Shown: positions 1 through 11,887, counted from the first letter of the stretch. The stretch is 64,000 nt of DNA from Polyodon spathula (GCF_017654505.1 NC_054539.1:67017756-67081755); one strand, 5' to 3'. Numbers and translations are program-made. The notes: generated from the sequence alone by a model not told the origin.

Positions 1-124
1 TTGCAAAAAAAATAATGTATATAAGGACAATAGGAAATCACATCCCATTGCAATTGATTGCACCTGAATCACAGTGTACCACTTTATAACACCACACCAG
101 CTGTGCTAAATAGAGGTTGCATCT

Positions 125-570
125 ACACTACACAGCGTTTAATACTGTACTCGAGACCACCACATGCCGAGTCCGGTTTTCTAAATTTAAATCGCATCAG
201 GTAATGCGGTTTGTCAGAAGTGTGGACGCTGTAATATTGAACTAAAAGATGCTTTGTGATATGTTCAGCAAAATAATGTAGCATAACATAATATTTTAAA
301 ATAAAATACAGTGCATGGTGGGATAATATTATATTAATTTACACTCTTCGTTGCTCTGATAGGAACTGTAACCAAACTATTTTAATAGTGTGTGTACGCA
401 TTAAGCATGACTAAACATGAAATGGTACTTCAGTGTGGACAGTTTTGAGCACCGTTCGCGAGATCTGTTAACTAGTGTGGACAGGGCCTTAGAACTGGAC
501 TCAAGACTACCCCCTGAGGTGGTCTTGAGTACTGTATTTAACTCTAGACACAAACTGTGTGGACAGGGCC
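125..570. mobile_element. Foldback MITE-like element
   Basis: The segment at about 128-166 recurs as an imperfect inverted copy at about 519-565. Both arms contain an 'actgtactcgagaccacc'-type core, which reads in the opposite sense as 'ggtggtcttgagtactgta'. A smaller hairpin, ctcaagactacc / ggtggtcttgag, sits at 499-529. The words 'gtgtggacagggcc' repeat at 475 and 560. There is no coding potential. Ends and superfamily are not defined; a hAT-type MITE is one possibility. Confidence 0.45.
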
Positions 571-889
571 TCAGTTTCTCGCACTCTCCGTGTAGTTTAG
601 GATTACCAGATTTCAACAGTGAATGCCAGGACTTTTTTATTTCACTGAAAAAAATAACAATAAACAGTACAGAAAATAGCACAATAATAGTTTAAAAATT
701 AAACATTGGGTACATTTATTGCTGATCATCACAACTCATTGTTTTCTTTATATTGTTATCTAGTCATGTTAAATGTACAAAAAGCCAGATTTAAGCTTTT
801 ACAGTACCATTTAAACATATGGTATACAAATAATCTGAATGATAAAACAAATAATCCATAATATTGCTTATTTTATTTTTGAATGGTGC

Positions 890-1067
890 TAACCCACAAC
901 CTAATACATTACTCTGCTTCTAACACACAACCTAATACATCACTCTGCTACAAAAACACAACCAAATACATTACTCTGCTTCTAACACACAACCTAATAC
1001 ATCACTCTGCTACAAAAACACAACCAAATACATTACTCTGCTTCTAACACACAACCTAATACATCAC
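890..1067. repeat. Minisatellite, about 64-bp two-part unit
   Basis: Two alternating versions of a roughly 31-33 bp motif, containing 'cacaacctaatacat' and 'actctgct', repeat about six times. Alternate copies end in 'cttcta' or 'tacaaaa', so the higher-order period is about 64 bp. It is AT-rich and noncoding. Confidence 0.8.
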
Positions 1068-2126
1068 AAAATAGTACAATAGCAAAAACGGGACTTTAGT
1101 GTTTCTGACTGGGACTAAAAATGAAGGGTGGAATCCGTAACAATCTCAGTTTTCCCCGGGTATCTCGCACATTTATCTTGCTTTGCAGCTAATACAGAAC
1201 GGTAATGAACTGGGGGTTACTATTTGCCCTACAGAGGAGCTTGGACAGGTTGGTGTTGTGTTCACTTCATGTAATAAGACCTACAAAACAATGTTCTGTA
1301 ATTTGTCCTTCATAGACACTGGCATAGCAATATACATTTTGTTCAGTAATGATCAAATAATACAAATTAATGCCATACAGTTTAAAGTAAGCATGATGTG
1401 CACTGTTATTGTCTCGGCTCCAAACCATACAGTGAACCCGTTTGTTAAGTATTCCAGTCTCCACTTTACAAGTCCTGGTTAGATGGCAGTTCCAAGTGAA
1501 GAGCCAACTTTCTTTAATTGCCATTCATGTGCAACAAACGCAAGCAGGTCAAGTGTAACAGAATCTGGAGAACCAGCCTAGATTCCAGTTGTGTGAGTAA
1601 AAGTTTGATGATTAAAATTACTTAAGGATTTTGCTCTTTTCTGATCTTTTAAGTGAAATACTGGAGCTAAAAGACTATGAATAAACATGCTTTTTTTTTA
1701 AATTCCTGATATCCATAGCTCAGCTAACTCAGTTTACTTGTTTTTAATCTCAGAATCTACCCATGTTTCCTGACAATACAGTAAAATAAAATTAAAGTAC
1801 AGTCTAAACTCCTTGTAATGCCCACTCAAGGACCATTTGAAACTAGGGTTTATATTTAAACAAATGTTTGCTTTTTTTAACGGTGTGGGGTACAGAAAAT
1901 ATTTATAGTGAAGGTAATTTTAAAAGAAGAGTAATAGGCCTAATTATAGATATATTCGTGATACAAATGCTAATGCAGACTTTTGAGATTTCAGGTGTTT
2001 AATAAATCCGATTTTTTTTTCTTTCTTTTCAGTATTGGCTCAGACCATGGTTAATTGGGAAAATGTACCTGAGCCATAAAGATACACTGTCATCAAAAGT
2101 ACATAAATATAGACCTGTATATACAG

Positions 2127-2688
2127 TGCCTATAGAAAGTCTAAACCCCCTTGAACTTTTTTTCACATCTTGTTGTGTCAGTGCCTCTTATCTACACACT
2201 ATACTCCACACTGTTAAGGGGGAAAAGTTTTTTATTGAGAAAACAAATTATATATTAAAAATACAAAACTGAAAGATCACCCCCCCTGAGTTAATACTTG
2301 GTGGAAGCACCTTTGGCAGCAATTACAGCTGTGAGTCTGTTGGGATAGGTCTCTACCAAATTTGCACACCTAGATTTGGCAGTATACTTCTTTACAAAAC
2401 TGTTCAAGCTCTGTCAAGTTCATTGGGGAGGATTGATGGACAGCAATCTTCAAGTCATGCCACAAATTTTTGATTGGATTTAGGTCGGGGCTCTGAATGG
2501 GCCACTCAAGGACATTTACCTTTTTGTTCCCTAGCCACCCCAGTGTAGCTTTGACTGTGTGCTTTGGGTCGTTGTCATGCTGAAAGGTGAGGTTCCGTCT
2601 CAGTTTCAGCTTTCTTGCGGAGGGCAGCAGGTTTTCCTGGCTACAGAATTGACAGAATTTGAAAGGGGGTGTAGGCACTGTATGTGTC

Positions 2689-2690
<2 letters not shown>
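2127..2690 (-). mobile_element. Tc1-like transposon, internal deletion derivative
   Basis: The left end begins 'tacagtgcctatagaaag' and the right end is its approximate inverse, '...ggggtgtaggcactgta'. Between them the minus strand encodes the C-terminal part of a Tc1 transposase. It shows the block QHDNDPKHT, holding the second catalytic Asp, and [11 protein letters not shown], where the family normally has Glu (NPIENLW). The catalytic Glu of the DDE triad is therefore replaced by Lys. The N-terminal helix-turn-helix and first Asp are missing, so the copy is dead. The same family recurs at about 18.0-19.37 kb, sharing the block [10 protein letters not shown]. Confidence 0.85.
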
Positions 2691-2889
<199 letters not shown>

Positions 2890-2989
2890 GAAGCCTATTG
2901 AAAATGGATTTCAACAACAGTAAACTTCAGGGCTCACTATAACATTTTTTTCCAAAATAACAGCAATATTAATCAGCTCTGTTTGGAAT

Positions 2990-3625
2990 AGCCGAGCATC
3001 AAAAGAAATGTATCACTGTTGTAACACATTTATTTAAAAAAATATTAAAAAGGTATATAAATGACGGATATTGACGAATTTCTTTTGGTTTCATTTTAAT
3101 TGTTCAAGCATTCATCCTTGACCATGACACGCTTGAGTGACTATGACTGGATCATATGCACTTAATCACCTAATTAGTGAGACAGTTGATTGGACACTGG
3201 ATATGGAGTGATTTCAGCTGTTGAATTGCAAGCGTGAATAAAAGGAATAAAGAAAATCACAGAAAAAAATGAAACAATCTGCCACGTCTGTCAAGAGAGC
3301 AGTGTCTTCGTGCAATCGGCATGTTGGAGGCTGGACTAGGGCAGCGTACAGTGGCTCGCCATCTTGGGTGCTCACAGCCAGCAATTTCAAACCTGGCGTG
3401 ACAGTATAACCAAACACAGTCAATAACAGGCCACAAACTGGGAGACCAAGAGTCACAACATCTGCCCAAGATCGACAGATCATTCTGCAGCATCTTCGTG
3501 ATGTCAGTTGTTAATTAGCACAATAAAAAGTCACTGCACCTGCTCTAAAACAGAGTTTGTCATTTTTCAATCACATCTAGTGAATTCTATCCAAATAGTA
3601 GTGATACATTTATTTTGATGCTCAG
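2990..3625 (+). mobile_element. Tc1/mariner (Tc3-like) deletion derivative with intact TIRs
   Basis: Terminal inverted repeats are visible: 'gagcatcaaaagaaatgt' followed by atcact on the left (2994-3018), and the inverse of 'gagcatcaaaataaatgt' on the right (3601-3623), with one mismatch. Inside, from 3288 on the + strand, lies the N-terminal helix-turn-helix of a Tc1-like transposase (LSREQCLRAIGMLEAGLGQ, then RTVARHLGCSQPAIS). It is stopped by TGA after about 38 residues. The DDE domain is absent. The element is about 640 bp and nonautonomous. Confidence 0.8.
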
Positions 3626-4110
3626 TGTGTGTGTGTCAAATGCAGTATACTGTAAGTACAAGGTGGTGGTCTGACCTTGTTTGGGCTTTGGTTTTTAAGC
3701 AATGATAGCTGGTGTGTCAATACATTTTAAGATGACAGCTACACAGTCCAGTACTGTCACTTGCCAGCTATGACGTAATAATAGGATTTTAGGCCACTGC
3801 TGTGGTTTGTACTGTGCAATACGCTAATGGTCATTTTGGCACTGGTGTAGTTGGCTTTTAAAACGGTGGTAGGTTTTGGCTTTAAAAATGTCTTGTAATG
3901 TGTTGAGTTTTTTTTATAAGTTTTATTGTGTACACATTCAGTTTTACAGAAAGTGTACTACCAAGCAGTTACACTTGAGGCTGCTTGTTCAGATGCTGAA
4001 GTTCAGATACCTGTCTATATCTGGCGACTGTAACTGCCTAATATTTGACAACTATTTTTGTGTTTTAGTTTCAGCTTTTCTTTGTGTTAATTGGTGACAT
4101 TTCCGCTCAG

Positions 4111-4714
4111 ATTGAACAAGCCTCCAATGAAGTTGTAGTGTCCCTCCCTGCTGGAAAATATCGTCACACAGACAAGACGACTGGGGAGGAGCTGACATGT
4201 GACAAGTGCCCTGCTGGGACCCACATTTCCAGGCACTGCACAGAAACCAACTTGAGGGAGTGCAGCCCATGTCAGAACAGGACCTACACTAAACATGAAA
4301 ATGGAATTGAACGATGCCATCGATGTAGGAAACCCTGCAAAGCACCCATGATTGAGAAAACACCTTGTACTGCCTTGTATGACCGTGAATGCGCTTGTCC
4401 ACCTGGCTTCTACATCGATCAAGACACCTGCAAACACCACACCGATTGCCCCAAAGGCTGGGGCGTCAGGAAGAAAGGCAGTCAGCTGGAAGATGTCAAG
4501 TGTAGACAGTGCTCTCAGGGAACTTTTTCTGATGTACCTTCCAGTGTACTGAAGTGCAAGACCCATACAAACTGCTCTGCACAGGGTTTTGTGATCATCA
4601 CATTGGGAACTAGAGAATCTGACAATATCTGTGGTACTTCATATGCACTTTCTCCTACAACACTGGCTGAGGAAATCCCCAAGTTTTCTTCAGTTGCTTT
4701 TTCTGAAAAAAAAG
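4111..4714 (+). CDS. TNFRSF21: TNFRSF21 exon 2: TNFR cysteine-rich ectodomain
   Basis: This exon encodes the extracellular cysteine-rich repeats of death receptor 6, a type I membrane receptor of the TNF receptor superfamily. Visible motifs are LTCDKCPAGTHISRHC, HENGIERCHRC, PPGFYIDQDTC, CPKGWGVRKKGSQLEDV, GTFSDVPSS and ESDNICG, closely collinear with vertebrate DR6. An in-frame CAG precedes isoleucine, and the acceptor is set at '...ccgctcag' (4110) to start the exon at residue I. An alternative acceptor lies near 4068. The donor is AAAG|GTAAGT at 4714/4715 and leaves phase 1. There is no initiator Met in the exon: the signal peptide must come from exon 1, outside the window. A decayed copy of this exon lies 2 kb downstream. 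Confidence 0.95.
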
Positions 4715-7304
4715 GTAAGTTGTACAAGAGGTTATAAAAAAAAGAAAATGCTTTTACTAGAGGTATAATATTGCTAAAACTGTCTAGGCTATATGATGTT
4801 GTACCATTGCTAAAGTGATTACTGCCATCATTTGAGGCAGTATAGCTGTCTACCCAAAAAAAAAGCCTCCTGGATAACAATACATACATCAGTCCATGTA
4901 CTGTAATTTAAATTGAAACATCAGCTGTATAAACAACTGAATTTCTGTGGAAAATAAAAAGAACCGGCGAAAAAGTAAAAGATTTCTGATTTAAACAGTC
5001 TACAGTATTTTGCATTACGTTAGCACTTTTTATTTATTTATTTATTTATTTATCATGCGCAACACTCACTTTGAAGCCATTGGTGGTCACCAGAACTGTG
5101 GCCAGTTATCTTTGCAATTCCAGCATATAATCGATCGATTATAGTGCAGTCACGCATTTATTTGCCATTCTTGTATTTAAACACGTTTGGTGACCCCATT
5201 TATTTGAAAAAAAAAAAAAAAAAAAAAAAAAAGGTTACATAGTATTTTTCTGTATTCTATACTGTGATTATTGCTTGGTTACTTATAATAGAGTAAATGA
5301 ATTAATGCATGTAGTTTATGTTACCTTTTACTGTAATTGTATAATTGTAATTGGGGAGGGGAAAAGCTTTGTAATTTCAATTATAGCAAACAATTCTGCT
5401 GTAGTTGTAATTATAATTATACTTATAATTCACACCCAGATCTGGTGGTCACTGTCAAAAGAAAAAGAAATAAAAATAATATGCACAATATGCTACTTTG
5501 AGTGCCCAGCTTGAACAATATAAAGGCTTCCTAAGGATAACAACTGTGTGTTGGTATAAAACAACTGCATGGAAAAGTGAAAAAGAAGAAGGGAGGTGTG
5601 TGTTTGTTTAATGACAGAGTTTATTTTGATTTGTGTGTACACAATACACATGGTGGAACTGCGAATGCTTGCAGCAGGGCTGAAACTTAAATGTGATTAT
5701 CTAGAATATCTCTCTATGGAATACATGTAATTACGATAGTGGAACAGGTGAAGTGATTGCCCCAAATAATGTTTTTTTTTTTTTTTTAATAATGTTGGGT
5801 AGTATTCCGAGAATAGGTTGGTTTAAGGGAAGGAGGCATAATGCATTAAGAAAGCTTATCATTTAGCAGCAGTTGATAAACAGAACTAACATATATTTAA
5901 ATGATAGCAATATTCAAACAGATTCAGTGTTAAGTTAATAAAATAGACTAGGGTGTTAAGATTAGCCAAGAAACATTTAACCATTGTAACTGACATAAAA
6001 CGCCACAATGATACAGTAAAATAGAGCGTTAGCGAGAAAGATGAAAGAGATAAAACAAAAAGAAACACAGTCCAGCTGGCTATACAGAAACATTGTAGCT
6101 TAGAATTAGGTCAAGGGAAGGCAGATAATTGGAGCTTGTTGAAATATGTAACAGTATGTTGAGAACCACTCATCCAATGGTGATTAAACTTGTATGGGCA
6201 TTTAAAATGCCATACAGTGTCATGGAAACATCTTGCTGGGTTTGGATGAAGCTTTGAAGAGATATCCGTTACAAGAAAAGACTACACGTACAGTCAGCAC
6301 AGGTCTTCGCATCGTTTTCAAATACTCTTTAAACTAAGCATGGTCACTTTCCATTAGCTATTCTGCATGCCATGAAGCCAGGTTTAATATATTGGTGCTT
6401 GAATTAAGCAAGCCTCCATTGGAGCTGTGATATCCTTTCCTGCTGAGAATTATTGTCACACAGACTAGACAGCTTAGGAAGAGCTCATACAGTTCAGAGT
6501 ACAGAGTACCTTTGAGTACAGAAAACCCTTCCAGGTGGGCTTGTATGAAAGTGATTGCATGTGTCCTCTTTGCCTCATCTGTTATAGTAATATGCAGGGC
6601 TCATACTGCTCAACACACGATCATGCACACTTTCACCTACAACAGTGGTGAAAACAAGTTAATCATTAGCACAGAAAATCCAGGAGGTTTCATCAGCTAC
6701 TTTTTCTCAGAAAGGTATGTTGCATCAGGTGCACAACTGTAGGTCACGGTGAGAGAGTTTAGTGTGCTGTCTTCAGTAAGCTTACCATAACATACATGCT
6801 ACTGTTGGAAGACAATACAAGACTTGATATTGTGCAAATTCAAATCAAAGGCAATGGAAAGAAAAATAATGCAAAAAAGGAAAAAGCAATAGTAACATCC
6901 TGCAAATACAAAACCATCAATTTCATATAAAGTGCATGTGCAACAAGTTAGTTATACACACATTTGTAAACACATTGATTAAAATGACAAAACACCTGTG
7001 TTTATATTTGCACTGTGTTTGTGAAATCTAACACATATATTTTAAAATTCTAATTAAAAAAAAAGCAATATGCTATCTCTATTTCTTTTTGTAACCAAAT
7101 AAAAACATTTTAAAAAAATCAAGCAAAATGCACTAAAAACAAGCCTTACCTAGACATGGAAACCTGCCAAATAATTCCTGCAAGCTGGTCAGATGTTTGT
7201 TTTCAAGCTAATTAAAGCTGGGGTGTTAAAGAAGGGCTGCATAGATTTAAAAAAAAAAAAAAAAAACTCAACTTTTTTAATTTTTTTTTTTATTTCTATT
7301 TCAG
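4715..7304 (+). other. TNFRSF21: TNFRSF21 intron 2
   Basis: The intron has canonical GT-AG ends and is 2590 bp. It contains a TTTA run (5030-5053), a poly-A tract (5207-5232), AT-rich unique sequence without recognisable genes, and the exon-2 relic at 6399-6714. The acceptor region at 7255-7304 is preceded by long A and T runs and ends 'tatttctatttcag'. Confidence 0.8.
6399..6714 (+). pseudogene. TNFRSF21: Decayed duplicate of TNFRSF21 exon 2
   Basis: Three blocks align by eye with exon 2 in the same order and strand. The first (6404-6490) contains 'caagcctcca' and 'cctgctg' and then 'gtcacacagac', matching exon 2 at 4118-4200. The second (6515-6580) contains 'cttgtatgaaagtgattgc' against 'cttgtatgaccgtgaatgc' of the intact exon. 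The third (6625-6714) contains 'tttcacctacaacag' and 'ctttttctcagaaag|gtatgt', matching the exon end and its donor. Most cysteine codons and a central stretch are lost and stops interrupt the frame, so it cannot encode a cysteine-rich domain. It looks like an old tandem exon duplication with a surviving donor site. Identity is judged by eye, without a computed alignment. Confidence 0.8.
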
Positions 7305-7808
7305 ATTCAACTGTGGGTGCTCATGCCAGTGCTATAAAACCAACTTGGATCAGCATGGTCACAAAACCACTTCACAAAACTAATGGCACCGCACCAAATA
7401 ACAGTGGGACATCTGCAGTCACAGAGCACTATAGAGGAACAAAACCACTGCCAAGCCACCATAACCAACACCAGGAGCACCTGGCCATCACCAAGCTGCA
7501 GCCTGTAATGGACACAGTGGAGGAGAGTGTGGTACACAGCCCAGGCTTCAAACCTGCAAGAAAGGGATCCCCGAGACCAAGCTCGCACAAGCACTTTGAC
7601 ATTAATGAGCACCTGCCCTGGATGATAGTCCTTTTCCTGCTGCTAGTGCTGGTGGTGATTGTGGTCTGTAGCGTCAAGAAAAGCTCAAGAGTGCTAAAGA
7701 AGGGGCCCAAGCAGGACCCAAGCAGTATTATGGAAAACGCGATCCAGAAAAAGCCAAGTACCCCCACTCAGAATAAAGAGAAGTGGATATACTATTCCAA
7801 CGGACACG
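7305..7808 (+). CDS. TNFRSF21: TNFRSF21 exon 3: stalk, transmembrane helix, juxtamembrane segment
   Basis: The exon encodes a Thr/Ser/Pro- and His-rich extracellular stalk with potential N-glycosylation sites (NGT, NNS). It continues into [12 protein letters not shown], the membrane helix [18 protein letters not shown] and the basic stop-transfer segment [15 protein letters not shown], ending in [11 protein letters not shown]. This order matches DR6: the helix anchors the receptor and the basic segment faces the cytoplasm. The acceptor is 'ctatttcag' (7304). The donor is CACG|GTTAGT at 7808/7809, a weaker GTTAGT rather than GTAAGT. Both ends are phase 1. An A-run and an (AT)n tract follow the donor directly. 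An inverted copy of the last 216 bases of this region occurs at the right end of the window. Confidence 0.95.
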
Positions 7809-7814
7809 GTTAGT

Positions 7815-7851
<37 letters not shown>

Positions 7852-7855
7852 GCAT

Positions 7856-7940
7856 ATATTGTTAAATTGTTTGAACCAACTGCTAAATCACAATGGAATC
7901 AGTTTATAACTCACTTTACAATTACTCATAAACTGAAGTT

Positions 7941-7981
<41 letters not shown>

Positions 7982-8263
7982 TATGTTTTTATTAATAACT
8001 TGACATTTCCTAAATAAAACAAAACATTCACTGAGTAACAGTTATATCCTCCATAATTGTAAATAATATTATTTAAAATAAATGTGGTTATTGAAATAAA
8101 ACAAAGCTACAATGTTAATCTGCAGTAGCTATCCAACAGCACTGGTTATACTTCAGTATCGTACTTCGCTTGATTCATGAGTTTGCAGCGATCCTGATTT
8201 TCTGAAAGAACACTAAACTGACGGGTTTCAGTTTGTTGTTGTATTGTTGTTGTCTGTAATCTT
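7856..8263 (+). repeat. Intron-3 direct repeat, copy A
   Basis: The sequence from 'attgttaaattgtttgaacc' to 'gttgttgtctgtaa' reappears at about 9928-10360. It includes an internal (TAA)n tract and the words 'gtatcgtacttcgcttgatt' and 'gcagcgatcctgattttct'. Copies differ mainly by small indels and by the length of the (TAA)n tract. No coding content is seen. Confidence 0.85.
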
Positions 8264-8314
8264 GGTTTTAATTGCATATAATTGATACATTTATGCATCC
8301 ATCTCATTTAAGTA

Positions 8315-8343
8315 ATATTATTATTATATTATTATTATTATAA

Positions 8344-8411
<68 letters not shown>
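8315..8411. repeat. (TAA)n / (ATA)n microsatellite
   Basis: About 95 bp of TAA trinucleotide repeat with a few interruptions. Related tracts lie inside the direct repeats at 7942-7981 and 10015-10066. Confidence 0.95.
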
Positions 8412-8459
8412 TCCAAAAAACAACCCAGCATAAAAACCATGTTCCCTTTCAAGTGCTAA

Positions 8460-9850
8460 ATGTATCCAATACATAATGGGTTGACTTTTTTTACCTGAAA
8501 ATTCTGAGTCTTACCAAAGCTGTCATGCAGTGACCCACTCTGGGTCTGACCCTTGAAAGGCTGCATTTTAGCCAGCTAGGTCTGTCTGACAGAGTTATTT
8601 CAACTCTTCAGAATGCCAGGGCCATTTCTGCACAAGCCCAGTACGGGTATAAGTGGGCTGTGTTCCAGATCTTAAGGACAAAGTTCCTCAGTGGCGGTTC
8701 CTCAGTGGTGGTTTAACATAGCGCTTGAGGCACTCATGAAGCCGATTTGAGCCCATGCATTTGGCCGAGCTGAAGCACCTGTCTTTTATGACACCATTTT
8801 TGCATGCTATCACCTCCAAGCACGTGAGCGAGATGCAAGCCATTTCTGTGGCGAAAGCTTGTCTGTTTCTCATAGAGTCTAGGACCTAGGTCATGCTCCG
8901 CATGAGCCCTGCTTTCTTGCCCAAATGTATTTCTACCTTCCACGTCAACTTGACTGGTGGAGCTGGAGGCTTTCCACCCCCCCCCCCCTCTTTTCCAGTC
9001 ATATAGGGAGCGTAAGCTCTATGTGCTTTACCCTGTTAGAGCATTAGCTTATTATGTTTGACAGAACAAAAAGTTGGAGGCAATCTGAACAGCTGTTCAT
9101 CTGCTGTGGAGCTAAGGCCCAGGGTAAAGCCCTGTTTGAGCAGTGGCTGTCCGGCTGGATTGCAGAGACAGTTAGGATTGCTTATAAACAAGCAAACTTC
9201 TGTGAAGGTCATTGGTCACTCCATAAGAAGTATGTCTACCTCTTGTGCGTTGTTCCACGGTGCACCTGTCACTGACATTTTCAATGCTGCAGTCTGGGCC
9301 ACAGCACATACTTTCACAAGGTTTTGTAGGCTAAATATGCTGAATCCTCAAAACCCTGGCTATGGGATTGTTAACAGTGGTTTCTATCTTGATACCGGAA
9401 GCACCAGCAGAGAATTGATTCCTGATGTGTTAAAAATAATAATAACTACACAATTATATATTATTATATATATATATTATTATATTATTATATTATATTA
9501 TTACCAATAATTATTAATAATTTATCTACCGGTCCCAGCCTTACCATCTGACCCTCACAGATTGAAGTTGTTCTGCCAGTAATGCACTTTGTGATGACTT
9601 GGGTGTAATTGCCCATTATGTCATGGATACATTTCGTACTTGAATGGGAACGTTAGGTTATTATCATAACCCTGGTTCCCTGAAATAAAAATATATCCAT
9701 TACAATCTTTGGTTGAGTCTAGTGCCTTCCAGGAAGGGCGGAGACTGGCGTGATGACATTGTTGGTCACTGCGTGACAGCTTTGGTAAGCCTCAGAATTT
9801 TCAGGTAAACAAAGTTAACCCATTATGTAATGTATACATTTCTATTACAT
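8460..9850 (+). mobile_element. DIRS-like retrotransposon, deleted, with terminal inverted repeats
   Basis: Inverted terminal repeats of about 85 bp are visible. 'acataatgggttgac', 'acctgaaaattctgag' and 'cttaccaaagctgtca' at 8470-8546 are mirrored at 9762-9848. Inside, on the + strand, is a tyrosine recombinase remnant from about 8715 to 9350. Blocks include SEMQAISVAKACLFL, then SEQLFICCGAKAQGKALFEQ, HSIRSMSTSCALFHGAPV and AAVWATAHTFTRFCRL. Inverted repeats plus this type of recombinase identify a DIRS element. The final block normally reads FxRFYRL, so the catalytic Tyr is Cys here (TGT at 9324-9326). RT and RNase H are absent. A microsatellite-like AT tract (9449-9520) interrupts the 3' part. 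Confidence 0.8.
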
Positions 9851-9927
9851 GGAACTGGATTATGATAATAACATTTTCCTATACCTGGATTCTCTTTATA
9901 GTTTTATATTTATTTACAATCCAGCAT

Positions 9928-10015
9928 TATTGTTAAATTGTTTGAACCAACTGCTAAATCACAATGGAATCAGTTTATAACTCACTTTACAATTACTCAT
10001 AAACTGAAGTTTTTC

Positions 10016-10066
<51 letters not shown>

Positions 10067-10360
10067 TTTTATGTTTTTATTAATAACTTGACATTTCCTA
10101 AATAAAACAAAACATTCACTGAGTAATGGTTATATCTGTTATAATTGTAAATAATATTATTTAAAATAAATGTGGTCATTGAAGCAAAACAAAGCTACAA
10201 TGTTAACAGGTCTGCAGTGGGTAGCTATCCAACAGCACTGGTTATACTTCTAGTATCGTACTTCGCTTGATTCATGAGTTTGCAGCGATCCTGATTTTCT
10301 AAAGGAACACTCTGTCCAAACTGACGGGTTGAGTTTATTGTTGTATTGTTGTTGTCTGTA
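9928..10360 (+). repeat. Intron-3 direct repeat, copy B
   Basis: Second copy of the segment at 7856-8263, offset about 2.07 kb, same orientation. It carries a longer (TAA)n tract and a few substitutions and small indels, for example an extra 'ctgtcc' after 'ggaacact'. The two copies enclose the DIRS element. Confidence 0.85.
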
Positions 10361-11887
10361 GCAAAAAAACTACTTGCAGAGTGTATTTTGAGAAGTGAGA
10401 GCATGTTTAGCACGCAGGTGGTACAGCAGGCTAGACGTACTTCTGTGATACTGGAACTCACTTTGACAGTAGATACAAGTAACCCTCTTTCTAGCCAGTG
10501 AACCGTCAAAAGTAAATAAATATTTGCATTCACAAGTCCTTCAGTTTGAGTTCTTTGCTACATAATGCGGTTTCGTGACTAATTTTATATTCAAACGATG
10601 ACTACACTCATTCAATCCTGGCATGCACTAAAAAGGTGCCACAGGAAAATAATTACGGTATGCTAAGAAGGACAAGACAGGAGTGAGCTAAAAAAAAAAA
10701 TGATCTCAAAAAATTGAAAAATGTACACGTTAATCACAAAAGTTAACTGTGATTAATGGACAGTCCTAATTATATATATTTGAATATAGTATCAGGTGTC
10801 TCTGCCACAACAATGTTTTTTTAGTATAATTTTCAAACACTTACTTGTCAAACAGCCGCAGAGCCGCAGTTTTGGTAGCACACTTGTTAGAAACTTTTTA
10901 TATGGTCATCTTATAATTAAGAAAGTGATTCGCTCCATATTGAATTTCGAATTCGAAATACTACAGTTCATTTCCTTATGGATAACTAATTTAGGACCTG
11001 CTTGGAATCTCAAGGGCCAGAATTGAGTACTACGGACATACACTATAAATACTTAATTAAGGTACATTGTGTAATTAAAGTATTTAGATTTGTTATCAAG
11101 CAACCGTACAATGTGTGCTGATTGCTTGTTCTGGAGAGTGACGCAGGCTGAAGTTACTAGGCTGCAGTAGTGAAATTAAAGTAATGCAGGGGTAAGCTCC
11201 CGATTTCAGTTTCAGATATCCAGTTATGAGAGAATCAACAGTATGCAGTTTAAACCAGATTATGCCAGTTCTGTGGTTGAACACCATGAGTCAAGTTCAT
11301 AATTGTTGAAATACATTAACTGTAAAATGTCCAAGTTTAGTCATCCTAATTTTGTAATGAAATGAATTGCTTACACTTATAACAGACCAAAATGATTTAA
11401 ACACATTTTAGTGTAGCATAACTACATATATTCAGAAAAATGGTTATGGTGGATTTGTATTGAACAGGTGCAAAATATGAATTTGGGAATAAAAATGCAT
11501 TCAGATTATTGTGTATACAGATAGACTAGCAATGCAAAACATGTAATACATTTCACTGGTTTATTGTCTGTATGAAAAAGAATTGCCTTGATTGCCTTGG
11601 GGGGATAAAAAGCTGTTTGTACATTGGTGTGTGTAGTTTTGCATGTCTTGCAAAAGACTGAACTACTGTGACAATGTGACAGGTGGTCAAGGCTGGCCAG
11701 CGGCAGAAATAGCACTCACCCAGAGGCAATACTCCAAGTTTAGCACTTTTGTGCACTTTTATCCTTTACAATAAAATGCCACTAGTAACCGTACCACAAT
11801 ACCAATTTCTCTTTGTGGCACTGCAATACATTACCAGTTTCTTATGCTGTTCTGTTTTTGTAAGACTAAAATAAAGGGCATCATTAA

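Noticed and set aside
7193..7304. Upstream extension of TNFRSF21 exon 3
   Set aside because: It is poly-A and poly-T intron sequence ending in a good acceptor, and the phase fits exon 2 to 7305.
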